The position numbers and the translations under genes are program-made. From RUG14121 sp964533935 (GTDB lineage Bacteria > Bacillota_I > Bacilli_A > RF39 > UBA660): 64,000 bases of DNA. Under the pieces are notes generated by a model, which had not been told where the DNA came from, did not search any database, and saw only the letters and a list, made by a program, of their open reading frames with translations. Shown here piece by piece: positions 32,963 to 42,347 of this stretch; within the stretch, counting starts at the first letter, position 1, and the number at the start of each line of letters is the position of its first letter. Location of the stretch: positions 1 to 64,000 of the forward strand of contig CAZHOG010000001.1 of the NCBI GenBank assembly GCA_964533935.1, given 5' to 3'.

Positions 32963-34867
32963 TTAGAAGCCATGGCCACCGCCACCGCCTCCACCGAAGC
33001 CTCCTCCAGAAGAGAAACCACCGCCTCCACCGAAGCCACTACTTGATGAAGATGATGCAACACTTGCAGCAGTTGAATGAGCATTGCTAACTGCAGTATT
33101 AACTGAAGAATTAATTGATGCTGCTAAATTTGAATGAAAATAATATGAATTATATGTGCCAACATAAGTTTCGCTGGCTTCTAATTCTTTTATCTTAACA
33201 TTCATTACTTTTGAAACTTTATCTGCAATTCCAAAAACAGTAGCATAAACCATATATCTTTCCCATAATGCAATCTCAGGTAATTCCTTTACACTAAAAT
33301 CTCCAAAATCTAATAAAAACTTTTTAAAAGCTTTCCATCTAACATATTGATCATTACCATACTTTGTTCTTTTCTTAAAGGCCAATGAATAAACTAAAAT
33401 GCCAATAGATAAAAGAAAATTAAAATATAATAATATTGTATAAGCTGTTAAAGATGAAAAAATAAATTGAATAGCAAATGCTAAAAATACCATTAATAAA
33501 GCATATCCAACTATTTTTCCATGGCTCTCATATATATGTAATTTTTTGCCTTCATTAGTAACTTTATTTTTCCAATTAGTGTAAGAGCTTGTGAAATTAT
33601 TATAAGTTTTAGTTGATTTTGCATAATCTTTTAATTGTTTTGTAGTAAAAGTATTATCTTTACCAACAGTATTAAATAAGAAACCAATAAGATTAATTTC
33701 AGCATCAGATAAGTTATCTTGATTTAATAATTTAAATTCATAATTATCTTTTTTACCGCCATCTTCAATTTTATTACATTCAATATTCTTTTTATATATT
33801 AAATTCATAATTGAAGCACTCATTGCATTTGGTGTTAGAGATTTATTCATAATATAATCAACTATCTCTACATTATAATCATTTATAAATTCTCTATTAT
33901 AATCATTTTGAAAATCACTAATATATTCTTTGTCATATTTTCTATAAATATAAAATATACTAATAATTTGCCATAGTATCATTACTCCTGATACGCATCT
34001 AGCAACATTCATAAGTTTTTTTGCTGCTTCACGTTTTGCATTGGCTTCATCTGCTCTTTGTGTTTCTACAGCCACTATTTTATCTAAAGCATCTTCATTA
34101 GAACTTCTTAATGATGAAGAATCAGTAATTAAACTTTTATCGAAAGTAGTTCTAATATCAACAGGTGAATTTGCATAAATCTTATCTGCAGTTGCTAAAA
34201 TATATTTATTATCATATTTATGAATTTCACCAGTCAATTCTCCATGAGCCCAAATTCTAAAAAAATTTGAATCATCTTGGCTAGGCAAATGCACTCTAAT
34301 ATTTAAATCTTCTATTGCATCACTATATTCATTACCAATAAATGTCCAGTATAATTCAGCTACATCATTATGCATAACAACTGCATCATCAACAATATAG
34401 TGAATTAAAAAAGCCACTTTTTGATTATCAGCTCTATAATACATTCTAAATGTTTTACTAGTAGAACTTTCACTAAGATATACATCATTATTAGATGCTG
34501 AAGCATAATTTGTTGTCATATTTAATTCTTTAAAATTCTCATTAAATGTGGCAAATGAAACATTATCAACGTATTTTGCTTTGCAATAATAATCACTAAT
34601 ACTTTTTGCATTATAAATAGCATCATGTTCAAAATCTATACTATCAGCTTTGTATGAATATAATGCACTATTTGCAAAAGATATCTCTCTTTCATAACCA
34701 TTAAATGTTCCATCAAGAACAATTAATTCATTTACTTCCATAGAACCATTTTCTAAAATATTTGCATCAATATAATAATTAGTTATATCATATTCAGCAT
34801 CCGACGCATTTACAGAAATTGGAACTAAAAACAAAATTATAAATACTAATATTTTTTTAAAATTCAT
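32963..34867 (-). CDS. DUF2207 membrane protein with glycine-rich tail
   Basis: The 634-aa protein has a signal peptide (about 1-21), an extracellular DUF2207 domain (about 25-240, 'ITNYYIDANILENGSMEVNE'), membrane segments at about 290-310 and a pair at about 460-500, and a cytosolic helical region. The end is low-complexity, made of FGGGGGF-type repeats finishing GGGGHGF. The whole belongs to the YciQ/DUF2207 family, whose members often end in such glycine runs. The glycine tract makes a local GC-rich patch. It stands downstream of a LemA gene, a frequent pairing; the function of the pair is not established. Confidence 0.88.
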   Translation of the reverse strand: MNFKKILVFIILFLVPISVNASDAEYDITNYYIDANILENGSMEVNELIVLDGTFNGYEREISFANSALYSYKADSIDFEHDAIYNAKSISDYYCKAKYVDNVSFATFNENFKELNMTTNYASASNNDVYLSESSTSKTFRMYYRADNQKVAFLIHYIVDDAVVMHNDVAELYWTFIGNEYSDAIEDLNIRVHLPSQDDSNFFRIWAHGELTGEIHKYDNKYILATADKIYANSPVDIRTTFDKSLITDSSSLRSSNEDALDKIVAVETQRADEANAKREAAKKLMNVARCVSGVMILWQIISIFYIYRKYDKEYISDFQNDYNREFINDYNVEIVDYIMNKSLTPNAMSASIMNLIYKKNIECNKIEDGGKKDNYEFKLLNQDNLSDAEINLIGFLFNTVGKDNTFTTKQLKDYAKSTKTYNNFTSSYTNWKNKVTNEGKKLHIYESHGKIVGYALLMVFLAFAIQFIFSSLTAYTILLYFNFLLSIGILVYSLAFKKRTKYGNDQYVRWKAFKKFLLDFGDFSVKELPEIALWERYMVYATVFGIADKVSKVMNVKIKELEASETYVGTYNSYYFHSNLAASINSSVNTAVSNAHSTAASVASSSSSSGFGGGGGFSSGGGFGGGGGGGHGF

Positions 34868-34888
34868 AATAAACTCCTCTATATAATA

Positions 34889-34910
34889 ATAAGCTTACAT
34901 AAGTAAGCTT
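34889..34910. terminator. Intergenic hairpin between LemA and DUF2207 genes
   Basis: TAAGCTTAC / GTAAGCTTA with a four-base loop directly after the LemA stop. It lacks a clean T run, so it may reduce rather than stop read-through. Confidence 0.5.
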
Positions 34911-35457
34911 AAAATTTAACTGAAACGTTTTCTCTTTCTTCTTTATTTGCTTCAAAGAATTTTTCTTTATCAAAATGGAACAAAGAAGCAACAATATTAC
35001 TTGGAACCATACTAACTTTGTTATTATATTTTAATACAGTATCATTGTAAAATTGTCTAGCACTAGCTATTTTATTTTCAGTTTCTTGTAATTCTGATTG
35101 TAATTGTTGGAAATTAGTATTTGCTTTTAAATCAGGATAACTTTCAGTTAATGCAAATAATTTTGAAACAGCTTTAGTTAATTCTCCATCAGCTTCCATT
35201 TGTCCTTCTGGAGTAGTAGCTGATAAATAAGTGTTTCTAGCTTTTATTACATTTTCTAATGTTTCACTTTCATGTTTTGTATAACCTTTAATAGTTTCAA
35301 CTAAATTAGGAATTAAGTCAAATCTTCTTTTTAATTGAACATCAATTTGAGCCCATTGATCTTTAACTCTATTTTTTAAACCTACTAAAGTGTTATATGT
35401 ACTCATTATCCATAAAGCAATAATAACAACAATTGCAATAATAATAATCCATACCAT
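34909..35457 (-). CDS. LemA family protein
   Basis: The 182-aa protein has an N-terminal membrane helix (about 3-22, '[14 protein letters not shown]') followed by a long helical bundle: '[25 protein letters not shown]', '[13 protein letters not shown]', 'RNTYLSA', '[15 protein letters not shown]' and '[11 protein letters not shown]'. All are LemA hallmarks. ATG 35457 is chosen because AAGGAGGA lies eight bases upstream; the longer frame has no site. LemA proteins are membrane-anchored with an unclear role in envelope physiology. It is upstream of and probably co-transcribed with the DUF2207 gene. Confidence 0.93.
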   Translation of the reverse strand: MVWIIIIAIVVIIALWIMSTYNTLVGLKNRVKDQWAQIDVQLKRRFDLIPNLVETIKGYTKHESETLENVIKARNTYLSATTPEGQMEADGELTKAVSKLFALTESYPDLKANTNFQQLQSELQETENKIASARQFYNDTVLKYNNKVSMVPSNIVASLFHFDKEKFFEANKEERENVSVKF

Positions 35458-35511
35458 AATTATTCCTCCTTGTACTTTAATAATAGCATATGTTATCAAT
35501 AAAAACAATAA

Positions 35512-36114
35512 TCATATTTTTAAATCAGTAATATAAAAACACTCTTTGGAATATTTAAATTTATCTTCATTTATAATTCCATAAATAAACACTTCTTTAT
35601 CATTTTTTAAGTATTTATTTACTTCTTTTTTCGATGTAATATTATCTAATAAACAAATAAAATCATAATTATAATCTTTAATATTATTTAATTTATAATT
35701 TAGAGAACCTATTTTATAATTATGTTTTAAATTATATATTTTATTTAAAATACAGTTATAAAAACTCATAACATAAATATTATTATTTTTATTTAATGAA
35801 AGAATTCTATTAAGTTTATTAGTATCACAATTATAATCTTTAATTTCTAGCATTTTAACTTTATTAGTTTTAATTTTTAATATCTGATATAAAGTTGGAA
35901 GATTATATTTTTTTAAATCTTTATATTTAGTCATAAATATTATTTTATTATCAATAATGGCATCATGATATATAACATATTTTTTATCCTTTGTTTGTCT
36001 AATATCACATTCAAAACCATAATATGAATCGTTATTAATAGCATTATAAAATGATTGAATTGTGTTTTCTTCTTTTTTGTTTTTAAATAATCCCCTATGA
36101 GCAATTAATTTCAT
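35512..36114 (-). CDS. Glycerophosphodiester phosphodiesterase family protein
   Basis: The 200-aa TIM-barrel enzyme starts 'MKLIAHRGLF', with His-Arg, then 'EENTIQSFYNAI' and 'YGFECDIRQTKDKKYVIYHD', which give the catalytic His-Glu-Asp set of GDPD enzymes. 'KMLEIKDYN' supplies the later metal-binding Glu. It hydrolyses glycerophosphodiesters to glycerol-3-phosphate and an alcohol. It is a little shorter than typical (about 240 aa) and has no signal peptide, so it acts in the cytosol. AGGTGG lies upstream. It is a single gene between the cadherin-like gene and the LemA gene. Confidence 0.87.
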   Translation of the reverse strand: MKLIAHRGLFKNKKEENTIQSFYNAINNDSYYGFECDIRQTKDKKYVIYHDAIIDNKIIFMTKYKDLKKYNLPTLYQILKIKTNKVKMLEIKDYNCDTNKLNRILSLNKNNNIYVMSFYNCILNKIYNLKHNYKIGSLNYKLNNIKDYNYDFICLLDNITSKKEVNKYLKNDKEVFIYGIINEDKFKYSKECFYITDLKI

Positions 36115-36154
36115 AAAAAAACCACCTAATTAATATTACGTGATTTTTTAATAA

Positions 36155-36622
36155 TTATTTAAGAAAAATAAAATAATACACTACAATTATTAGCAAAAAA
36201 CAAATTGTTCCAATTATTGGAGCATAATTCTTGTTGTCTTTTTTTTCTTCTATTTCAAGTGCCTCTTTTTCATTTGTTATTTCACTTACATCTTGAACAT
36301 CTTCTGTATATATTTTTAAAAAATATGTATTTTGTTCCTGAGTAGATTTATTTATAATTGTTACAAATACAATTTTATTTTCAGCTAAATTACTATTATT
36401 ATCAATAGTTACTTCATAATTTTTAGTATCATAAGTAGCCTCTATTTCTAAGGTTTTAACTTCTTTACCAATACTTACTGAATAATTATTATTATATTTA
36501 TCAAATTCTGGAGAAATACTTCCATTATTTATTTTTAAACTTTTAATATACAAATTATCATCAGCATAAACGTTCATTGTAAATGACATTAAAATAACTA
36601 ATATAAATAAAATCTTTTTCAT
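36155..36622 (-). CDS. Secreted cadherin-like beta-sandwich protein with membrane anchor
   Basis: The 155-aa protein has a signal peptide (1-20, ...MNVYADD) and one cadherin-like domain (about 22-105): 'LYIKSLKINNGSISPEFDKY', then NYSVSIG and 'TLEIEATYDTKNYEV', the PF12733 pattern. A Glu/Lys-rich linker and a C-terminal membrane helix (about 132-153) follow. It would sit outside the membrane as a small single-domain protein. The role is unknown; such domains occur in surface proteins of Bacilli. GGTGATAAG precedes ATG. It lies between the FAD/Rieske and GDPD genes. Confidence 0.75.
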   Translation of the reverse strand: MKKILFILVILMSFTMNVYADDNLYIKSLKINNGSISPEFDKYNNNYSVSIGKEVKTLEIEATYDTKNYEVTIDNNSNLAENKIVFVTIINKSTQEQNTYFLKIYTEDVQDVSEITNEKEALEIEEKKDNKNYAPIIGTICFLLIIVVYYFIFLK

Positions 36623-36666
36623 CTTATCACCATTATTATATTAACCAAATATAATAATAATAAACT

Positions 36667-38097
36667 TTATTTATATGAAATATTATTATTACTGGGTCCT
36701 ATAATGCATCTTCCATCTATATCAAAACGTGAACCATGACATGGGCAATCCCATGTTTTTTCAACTTCATTGAATACCAAACTACAACCTAAATGAGGAC
36801 ATTTATTATATACAATATGTTTTTCATTATTTTTATCAATGTAAATTGCTAAATTATCTCCATTAATTTTTATGAATTTCACATTATTTTTGTACCAAGA
36901 TTTATTTTTCACTAATTTATTTTCAACAAATGATTTTACATTATAACTTAAATATAATGGATATTTTAATGCACTGATTGACTTATTTCTAAAAGGATCA
37001 AATAGTTTTTTATATAATGAATCGTTTTTAATAATTAAATCACTAATAATTTTTCCTGCAATTGTTGCATTAGTCATTCCCCACGTATTATAACCAGTTG
37101 CTAATAACAGATTATTATCGATAAAACCGATATATGGCAGATTATCAATTGTAATTAAATCATGATTTGTCCATAAATATTGAGGTTTTAATCCGGCATT
37201 TATGCAATTTCTCATAAGGTTATTATAATTATTTTTATAGTTTATTTTATTACACAGTTTATGCGTATTTGCTAAATAAATAAAATAATTATTATGATAT
37301 CTAAATGATTCAATTGGTTTTTCTATATTAATTCCTGAAATATTTTTTTTGCTATTAACTAAACTGGCAGCAATATATGATCTTTCAATATAAGATTTAA
37401 ATGGCATAAACATTGGCTTTAAAAAATAAGGGTAATGTGATGCTATAACAACATATTTAGCTGTTATTTCCTTATTGTTACAATAAATAATATATTTATC
37501 TTCTTTTTTAGATATTTTTAAAGCAGCTGTATTCTCATATATTTTAATATTATTATTAATTAAAACATTTTGAATAGCATATAAATATTTCAATGGATGA
37601 AAAACATAAGTATTGTTCACTCCAATATTATAAATATTATTTATTGGAATATTAATGTTTTCACTATAAGAAATCCCTAATTGTTCTAAAATTTTAGCTT
37701 CAGATTTAATTTTGTTTGTTTCTCTATTATTTTTAGCAAATAATATTGATTTAGACTGTTTGAAATCACAATCGATATCATATTTTTTAATATTTTTCTT
37801 AATCATATTTATAGCTTCAATTTGAGACTGATAATATAATTTAGCATTATCTTTTAATTTAGAATAGATATTATCTTGCAAATATGTGATCTTACCTGTT
37901 GTTCTTGCCGTAATACCCTTTGCTATTCTATTTTTATCAATAATACATACTTTTAAATTTGAATTCATTAGCTGATGTGCAACATTTAATCCAGTTATAC
38001 CGCCACCAATTATCAAAACATCAATATCTATATTTTCATTTAAAGCCTCATATTCAGGAAACTTCACATCATCTAACCACATTGAATAATAATGCAT
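36667..38097 (-). CDS. FAD-dependent oxidoreductase with C-terminal Rieske domain
   Basis: This 476-aa protein combines a D-amino-acid-oxidase-type FAD domain (dinucleotide motif 'VLIIGGGITGLNVAHQLM' at about 27-44, and 'GITARTTGKIT' after it) with a Rieske [2Fe-2S] domain in the last 70 residues: 'CPHLGCSLVFN' and 'CPCHGSRFDIDG'. All four cluster ligands (C-x-H and C-x2-H) are present. Near 'YNTWGMTNATIAGKII' the FAD domain closes. The substrate is unknown; the same architecture occurs widely in Firmicutes and is placed near the cytoplasm. ATG 38097 (AGGTGAT upstream) is preferred to GTG 38106. Confidence 0.92.
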   Translation of the reverse strand: MHYYSMWLDDVKFPEYEALNENIDIDVLIIGGGITGLNVAHQLMNSNLKVCIIDKNRIAKGITARTTGKITYLQDNIYSKLKDNAKLYYQSQIEAINMIKKNIKKYDIDCDFKQSKSILFAKNNRETNKIKSEAKILEQLGISYSENINIPINNIYNIGVNNTYVFHPLKYLYAIQNVLINNNIKIYENTAALKISKKEDKYIIYCNNKEITAKYVVIASHYPYFLKPMFMPFKSYIERSYIAASLVNSKKNISGINIEKPIESFRYHNNYFIYLANTHKLCNKINYKNNYNNLMRNCINAGLKPQYLWTNHDLITIDNLPYIGFIDNNLLLATGYNTWGMTNATIAGKIISDLIIKNDSLYKKLFDPFRNKSISALKYPLYLSYNVKSFVENKLVKNKSWYKNNVKFIKINGDNLAIYIDKNNEKHIVYNKCPHLGCSLVFNEVEKTWDCPCHGSRFDIDGRCIIGPSNNNISYK

Positions 38098-38217
38098 TTT
38101 AATCACCTAAATATAGTATGTACTAAATATGTAATAATATAAAAAATGAATACAATGAGTGAATTATTTGTAATTCAATAAATTAAATAATATAATTAAA
38201 TCAGGAAGGAAATTAAT

Positions 38218-38517
38218 ATGGAAGAAAATATGAATCAATTACTAAATATCTTAAATGATTTTATTGAAAAATATCCAGAAATAAAAGATATTGAAATTGT
38301 TAAAAATGTAGTTGGAAATTTATTACAATTGCAAAAAAATAATATTAATTTAGATAAACTTGAAAAAAATATAATTTATTTAGATACTAACTATGATGAA
38401 TTAAATGAAATATCTTATTATTTCACTCCAATAATTATAAGCATAAAAAAAGAAAAACATAAAAAAATGATAGATGAATTAAGAATAAATAATAAGATAA
38501 AGAAAGAAAATAAATAA
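38218..38517 (+). CDS. Small hypothetical protein, 99 aa
   Basis: A highly charged, helical protein with no recognised domain (EENMNQLLNILNDFIEKY at the start, Lys-rich end). A strong AGGAAGG lies ten bases before ATG and a clear terminator follows, so it is a real single-gene unit on the plus strand between two minus-strand genes. A cytosolic location is expected. Confidence 0.65.
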   Translation: MEENMNQLLNILNDFIEKYPEIKDIEIVKNVVGNLLQLQKNNINLDKLEKNIIYLDTNYDELNEISYYFTPIIISIKKEKHKKMIDELRINNKIKKENK

Positions 38518-38547
38518 TAATGGTTATAACAAACTAATGCTATATTA

Positions 38548-38586
38548 AAAAAGACTCGAGAAAATAATCTTGAGTCCTTTTTATTT
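38548..38586 (+). terminator. Terminator after the 38218 gene
   Basis: AAAGACTCGAG / CTTGAGTCCTTT hairpin, eight-base loop, T-rich tail. The A tract on the left also allows function on the minus strand for hemW. Confidence 0.75.
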
Positions 38587-38605
38587 TAGTTTTTACAATA
38601 ATAAT

Positions 38606-39700
38606 TTAAATTAATTTAATCAATATTTCGTTCATAACGTATAATTTTTCAGGATTTATAAAAACATAGCCATTCTTTTCAATTAAGTCTTTATTCTTTA
38701 ATAATGGATTAATAGGATAAGCATCCTTAATATCAATATTATATTTTTCTTTAAAATCATTCATATTTATTCCTTGAATTTTTCTAAATCCAAGCATTAA
38801 TTCTAAATCCATAATATCATTTTGAGTTAACAATTCTTTTGAAGAAAATTCTTCTTCTTCAATATATTCTTTTAAGCTTCTAGTGTTATTATATCTAACA
38901 CCATCAACATATCCAGATGCACCAACTCCAAAACCATAATATTCTTCATTATTCCAATATTTTAAATTATGTTTAGATTCATGATTATCTAAAGCAAAAT
39001 TACTTATTTCATAATGATTAAAATGATTTTTCTTTAAGGTTTTACAAATATATTTATACATTTCGTAATCTAAGTCTTCATCACAATTTTGATACTTTTG
39101 ATTATTCAAAATTGTATTTTCTTCTAAAATTAAACTGTAAGTACTAATATGATTAGGTTTTAATTTTAATATCTTTTTCAAATCATTCTTTAAGATACTT
39201 AAATTTTGATCTTTAAAACCATATATAATATCTACATTTATATTATCAAAGCCAAACTCTCGACACATATTGATTTTTTTCAAAGCATCATCAAAAGTAT
39301 GATGTCTATTCATAATATTTTGCAATAATTCATTAAAAGACTCTATTCCAATACTTAATCTATTAACTCTATTTTCTCTTAAAATTGAAAGTAAATTTTC
39401 ATTTATATCATTTAAATTACATTCAAAAGTAAATTCATATTCTTGACTCAAATTAAATCTAGAAATAATTTTAAATAATACATCTAATTCATTTTCAGTT
39501 AAAGATGATGGAGTTCCACCACCAACATAAATAGAATTAATCTCTTCTCCCATATATATATCTTTTATTTCATTATTTAATTTTTTTAGATATGGCATTA
39601 CCCACTCTTTTTTGTATAACACTTTACAAAAATCACAATAAGAGCAAATTGTTTTACAAAAAGGAATATGAATATAAACTGCTTTAGTTATTTCATTCAT
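38606..39700 (-). CDS. hemW: Heme chaperone HemW (HemN-like radical SAM protein)
   Basis: The 364-aa protein opens 'YIHIPFCKTICSYCDFCKV' with the CxxxCxxC cluster site; the next Cys completes CxxxCxxCxxC, as in HemW. 'SIYVGGGTPSSLTENEL' and 'RLSIGIESFNELLQNIMNR' are typical. It lacks the N-terminal extension of true coproporphyrinogen dehydrogenase HemN, which fits HemW, a heme-delivery protein. In many Firmicutes hemW directly follows lepA; here a spoIIID-like gene is inserted between. AAAGGAG precedes the start. Confidence 0.9.
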   Translation of the reverse strand: MNEITKAVYIHIPFCKTICSYCDFCKVLYKKEWVMPYLKKLNNEIKDIYMGEEINSIYVGGGTPSSLTENELDVLFKIISRFNLSQEYEFTFECNLNDINENLLSILRENRVNRLSIGIESFNELLQNIMNRHHTFDDALKKINMCREFGFDNINVDIIYGFKDQNLSILKNDLKKILKLKPNHISTYSLILEENTILNNQKYQNCDEDLDYEMYKYICKTLKKNHFNHYEISNFALDNHESKHNLKYWNNEEYYGFGVGASGYVDGVRYNNTRSLKEYIEEEEFSSKELLTQNDIMDLELMLGFRKIQGINMNDFKEKYNIDIKDAYPINPLLKNKDLIEKNGYVFINPEKLYVMNEILIKLI

Positions 39701-39724
39701 AAGTTCAACTCCTTTTAAATTTCA

Positions 39725-40177
39725 TTATTTATTTTGATGATGTTTATTTACATAAAATAGTTCTTGAAGTGCTTCTTTTGTTTTAGGATCATCAATTTTC
39801 ATAAGACGGTCATAAATAGTAGAAACAGGTCTATCATACTTTAAAGAAGCTTCAGATAAAGTTAAATTATTATTTAACATTTGCTCTAATATTTCAGTGA
39901 TTTCAAAATCACTAATTGATGGCGTAGCAACACCATTTTTTCCACCAACCTGATTGCCTATTTTAATTAGTCCTTTTTGAACTTCTTTAACAGCAATATA
40001 TAAGTCATTATTTATAGAAGGTAAATTATTTTTATCGTTGATATATTTTTTTATTGAAGAAATAGAAATTCCAAAATGATTAGCAGTTACTTCAATAGTA
40101 GCTTTATTTTCAATAATATACTTACTGATTTCTAATATTTTTCGCTCTTTTTCTCTTTTTATTTCTTCCTGTGTCAT
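39725..40177 (-). CDS. spoIIID: SpoIIID-like sporulation transcription regulator with extended C terminus
   Basis: The 150-aa protein has an N-terminal SpoIIID-type HTH: 'KILEISKYIIENKATIEVTANHFGISIS' (split here), 'SSIKKYINDKNNLPSINNDL' and 'AVKEVQKGL' match the known family pattern. Bacillus SpoIIID is about 93 aa, ending soon after this. Here a further 60 residues form a second HTH-like helix set ('LSEASLKYDRPVSTIYDRLM'). In spore formers SpoIIID switches mother-cell gene expression. The gene shares one base with lepA (TAATG), so it is co-translated with a housekeeping GTPase, which is odd for a stage-specific regulator. Confidence 0.7.
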   Translation of the reverse strand: MTQEEIKREKERKILEISKYIIENKATIEVTANHFGISISSIKKYINDKNNLPSINNDLYIAVKEVQKGLIKIGNQVGGKNGVATPSISDFEITEILEQMLNNNLTLSEASLKYDRPVSTIYDRLMKIDDPKTKEALQELFYVNKHHQNK

Positions 40178-41973
40178 TAATTTTCCTCCTTAAGTATTTC
40201 TAAGAAAACATCACTTGGAACTTCAACAGAACCAACCATTTTCATACGTTTCTTACCTTCTTTTTGTTTTTCTAATAATTTTCTCTTACGTGAAACATCT
40301 CCACCATAACATTTAGCCAATACATTCTTTTTCATGGCTGAAATATTTTCACGAGCTATTACTTTAGCTCCAATGCTTGCTTGAATTGGAACTTGAAACA
40401 TTTGTCTTGGAATTAGTTTCTTTAATTTTTCAGTAATTTGTTTACCTCTTTGGTACGCAAAATCTTTATGAACAATAACAGATAATGCATCAACTACATC
40501 ACCATTTAATAAAATATCCATTTTAACTAATTTTGAAGATTTATATCCAATGATTTCATAGTCAAAAGATGCATAGCCTTTAGTACTTGATTTTAATTTA
40601 TCAAAGAAGTCATAAACTATTTCTGAAAGTGGTATTTCATAATGAATATTAACTCTTGTATCATCAATATATTCTAAAGATTTATATATACCACGCTTAT
40701 TTTGGCATAAGTCCATTATTGCCCCAATATACTCACTTGGAACAATTATATTAGTATAAATATAAGGCTCTTTAATATCTTTAATATATGTTTGTTCAGG
40801 CATTTTAGCAGGAGAATCGATAAGTTCAAAATTATTATTAGTTAATGTTACTTCATATATAACACTTGGACTAGTAGCAATAATACTAATATCAAATTCT
40901 CTTTCAATTCTTGTCATGATGATATCCATATGTAATAATCCTAAAAATCCCGTTCTAAATCCAAAACCTAATGCTTCTGATGTTTCAGGTTCAAAAGTTA
41001 AAGCAGCATCATTTAATTTCAATTTTTCTAAGGCATCTTTTAACGCTTCATACTTATTTGGTTCTACAGGAAATATTCCTGAATAAACCATTGGTTTCAT
41101 AGGTTTATATCCTTCTAAAGGCTCTAATGCATTATTTGATTCTAATGTGATGGTATCACCAACCGCAACACTAGAAATATCTTTAATACTAGCACAAATA
41201 TATCCTACTTCTCCAGATACTAAATCTGCTTTGTCAATTGGTTTAGGATTATGAAATCCTAATTCAACGACTTCAAACGATTTATTAGAAGCCATCATTT
41301 TAATTGTATCTTTAACTTTAAGTTTTCCATCTACTATTTTTACTAAAGCAACTACGCCTTTATATGGATCAAAATAACTATCAAATATTAAAGCACGTAA
41401 AGGTTTATCATTATTAACCACTGGTGGTTCAATGCGTGTAATAACAGCTTCAATCAATTCTTTTACACCTTCACCAGTTTTACCACTACATAATAATATT
41501 TCTTCTTCTTTAAAACCTAATACGCGACATAATTCTTCCTTAACTTTAGGCACATCAGCATTTGGTAAATCAATCTTATTAATAACTGGAATAATAGTTA
41601 AATCATTAGCCATTGCTAAATATAAATTAGCAAGAGTTTGAGCTTCAATGCCTTGAGCAGCATCCACGACTAAAATAGCACCTTCACAAGCTGCCAAACT
41701 TCTTGAAACTTCATATGTAAAATCTACATGTCCTGGAGTATCTATTAAATTTAAAATATATTCCTCATTATTAAATTTATAATTTAATCTAACTGCATTT
41801 AATTTGATAGTTATTCCACGTTCACGTTCTAAATCCATATTATCAAGTAATTGTTCTTTCATGTCTCTTTTATCAACACTACCAGTTAATTCTAGTATTC
41901 TATCAGCTAGTGTACTTTTACCATGATCTATATGGGCTATAATTGAAAAATTTCTTATATTTTGTTTCATCAT
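40177..41973 (-). CDS. lepA: Elongation factor 4 (LepA)
   Basis: The 598-aa ribosome-associated GTPase back-translocates or remodels stalled ribosomes. G1 is '[16 protein letters not shown]', G2 '[12 protein letters not shown]', G3 'DTPGHVDF' and G4 'NKID'. LepA-specific features are the elongation-factor domains and the C-terminal '[18 protein letters not shown]' and 'GKKRMK' region. ATG 41973 is chosen with AGGTGAG upstream; the longer frame starts at GTG over that site. It follows spoIIP and a small unknown gene and precedes spoIIID-like and hemW, which keeps the spoIIP-lepA-hemW order of Bacillus. Confidence 0.97.
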   Translation of the reverse strand: MMKQNIRNFSIIAHIDHGKSTLADRILELTGSVDKRDMKEQLLDNMDLERERGITIKLNAVRLNYKFNNEEYILNLIDTPGHVDFTYEVSRSLAACEGAILVVDAAQGIEAQTLANLYLAMANDLTIIPVINKIDLPNADVPKVKEELCRVLGFKEEEILLCSGKTGEGVKELIEAVITRIEPPVVNNDKPLRALIFDSYFDPYKGVVALVKIVDGKLKVKDTIKMMASNKSFEVVELGFHNPKPIDKADLVSGEVGYICASIKDISSVAVGDTITLESNNALEPLEGYKPMKPMVYSGIFPVEPNKYEALKDALEKLKLNDAALTFEPETSEALGFGFRTGFLGLLHMDIIMTRIEREFDISIIATSPSVIYEVTLTNNNFELIDSPAKMPEQTYIKDIKEPYIYTNIIVPSEYIGAIMDLCQNKRGIYKSLEYIDDTRVNIHYEIPLSEIVYDFFDKLKSSTKGYASFDYEIIGYKSSKLVKMDILLNGDVVDALSVIVHKDFAYQRGKQITEKLKKLIPRQMFQVPIQASIGAKVIARENISAMKKNVLAKCYGGDVSRKRKLLEKQKEGKKRMKMVGSVEVPSDVFLEILKEEN

Positions 41974-42011
41974 TCTGCTCACCTAGAAACAATTATACCT
42001 TAATTTATAAC

Positions 42012-42347
42012 TTACGAAAACATTTTTTTAATTACTTTACCTATTTTTCCTATGCCTTCAGTCAAAAATTTTTCTAAAGATAAGGAAACTTCATCACCTA
42101 ATTTACTGGCAGTATTAGAATAATCAATATTATTATCTTGAGAATATTGTTTAATATCAATATTTCGGTTATTTTTTACATCCTCTTCAAATTTAGCAAT
42201 ATTTTCATCAGTTAAAACAATTTTATTATTCGTTTGATTTTCATAATAACCACTTTCACCAGCTATATATAAACTTATATATAATATAAATAGAATAAAT
42301 AATATTCTTAAAACAGGATTACTCTTTTTCTTTTTCATTATCTTCAT
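42012..42347 (-). CDS. Small single-span membrane protein between spoIIP and lepA
   Basis: This 111-aa protein overlaps the end of spoIIP by 29 bases. It has a basic N terminus, one membrane helix (about residues 12-30, 'VLRILFILFILYISLYIAG') and a soluble Asn/Asp-rich part ending in an amphipathic 'LTEGIGKIGKVIKKMFS'. No domain is recognised. Two ATGs (42347 and 42338) are possible and neither has a good site, so translation is probably coupled to spoIIP. Its position suggests a part in spoIIP function (inference). Confidence 0.7.
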   Translation of the reverse strand: MKIMKKKKSNPVLRILFILFILYISLYIAGESGYYENQTNNKIVLTDENIAKFEEDVKNNRNIDIKQYSQDNNIDYSNTASKLGDEVSLSLEKFLTEGIGKIGKVIKKMFS

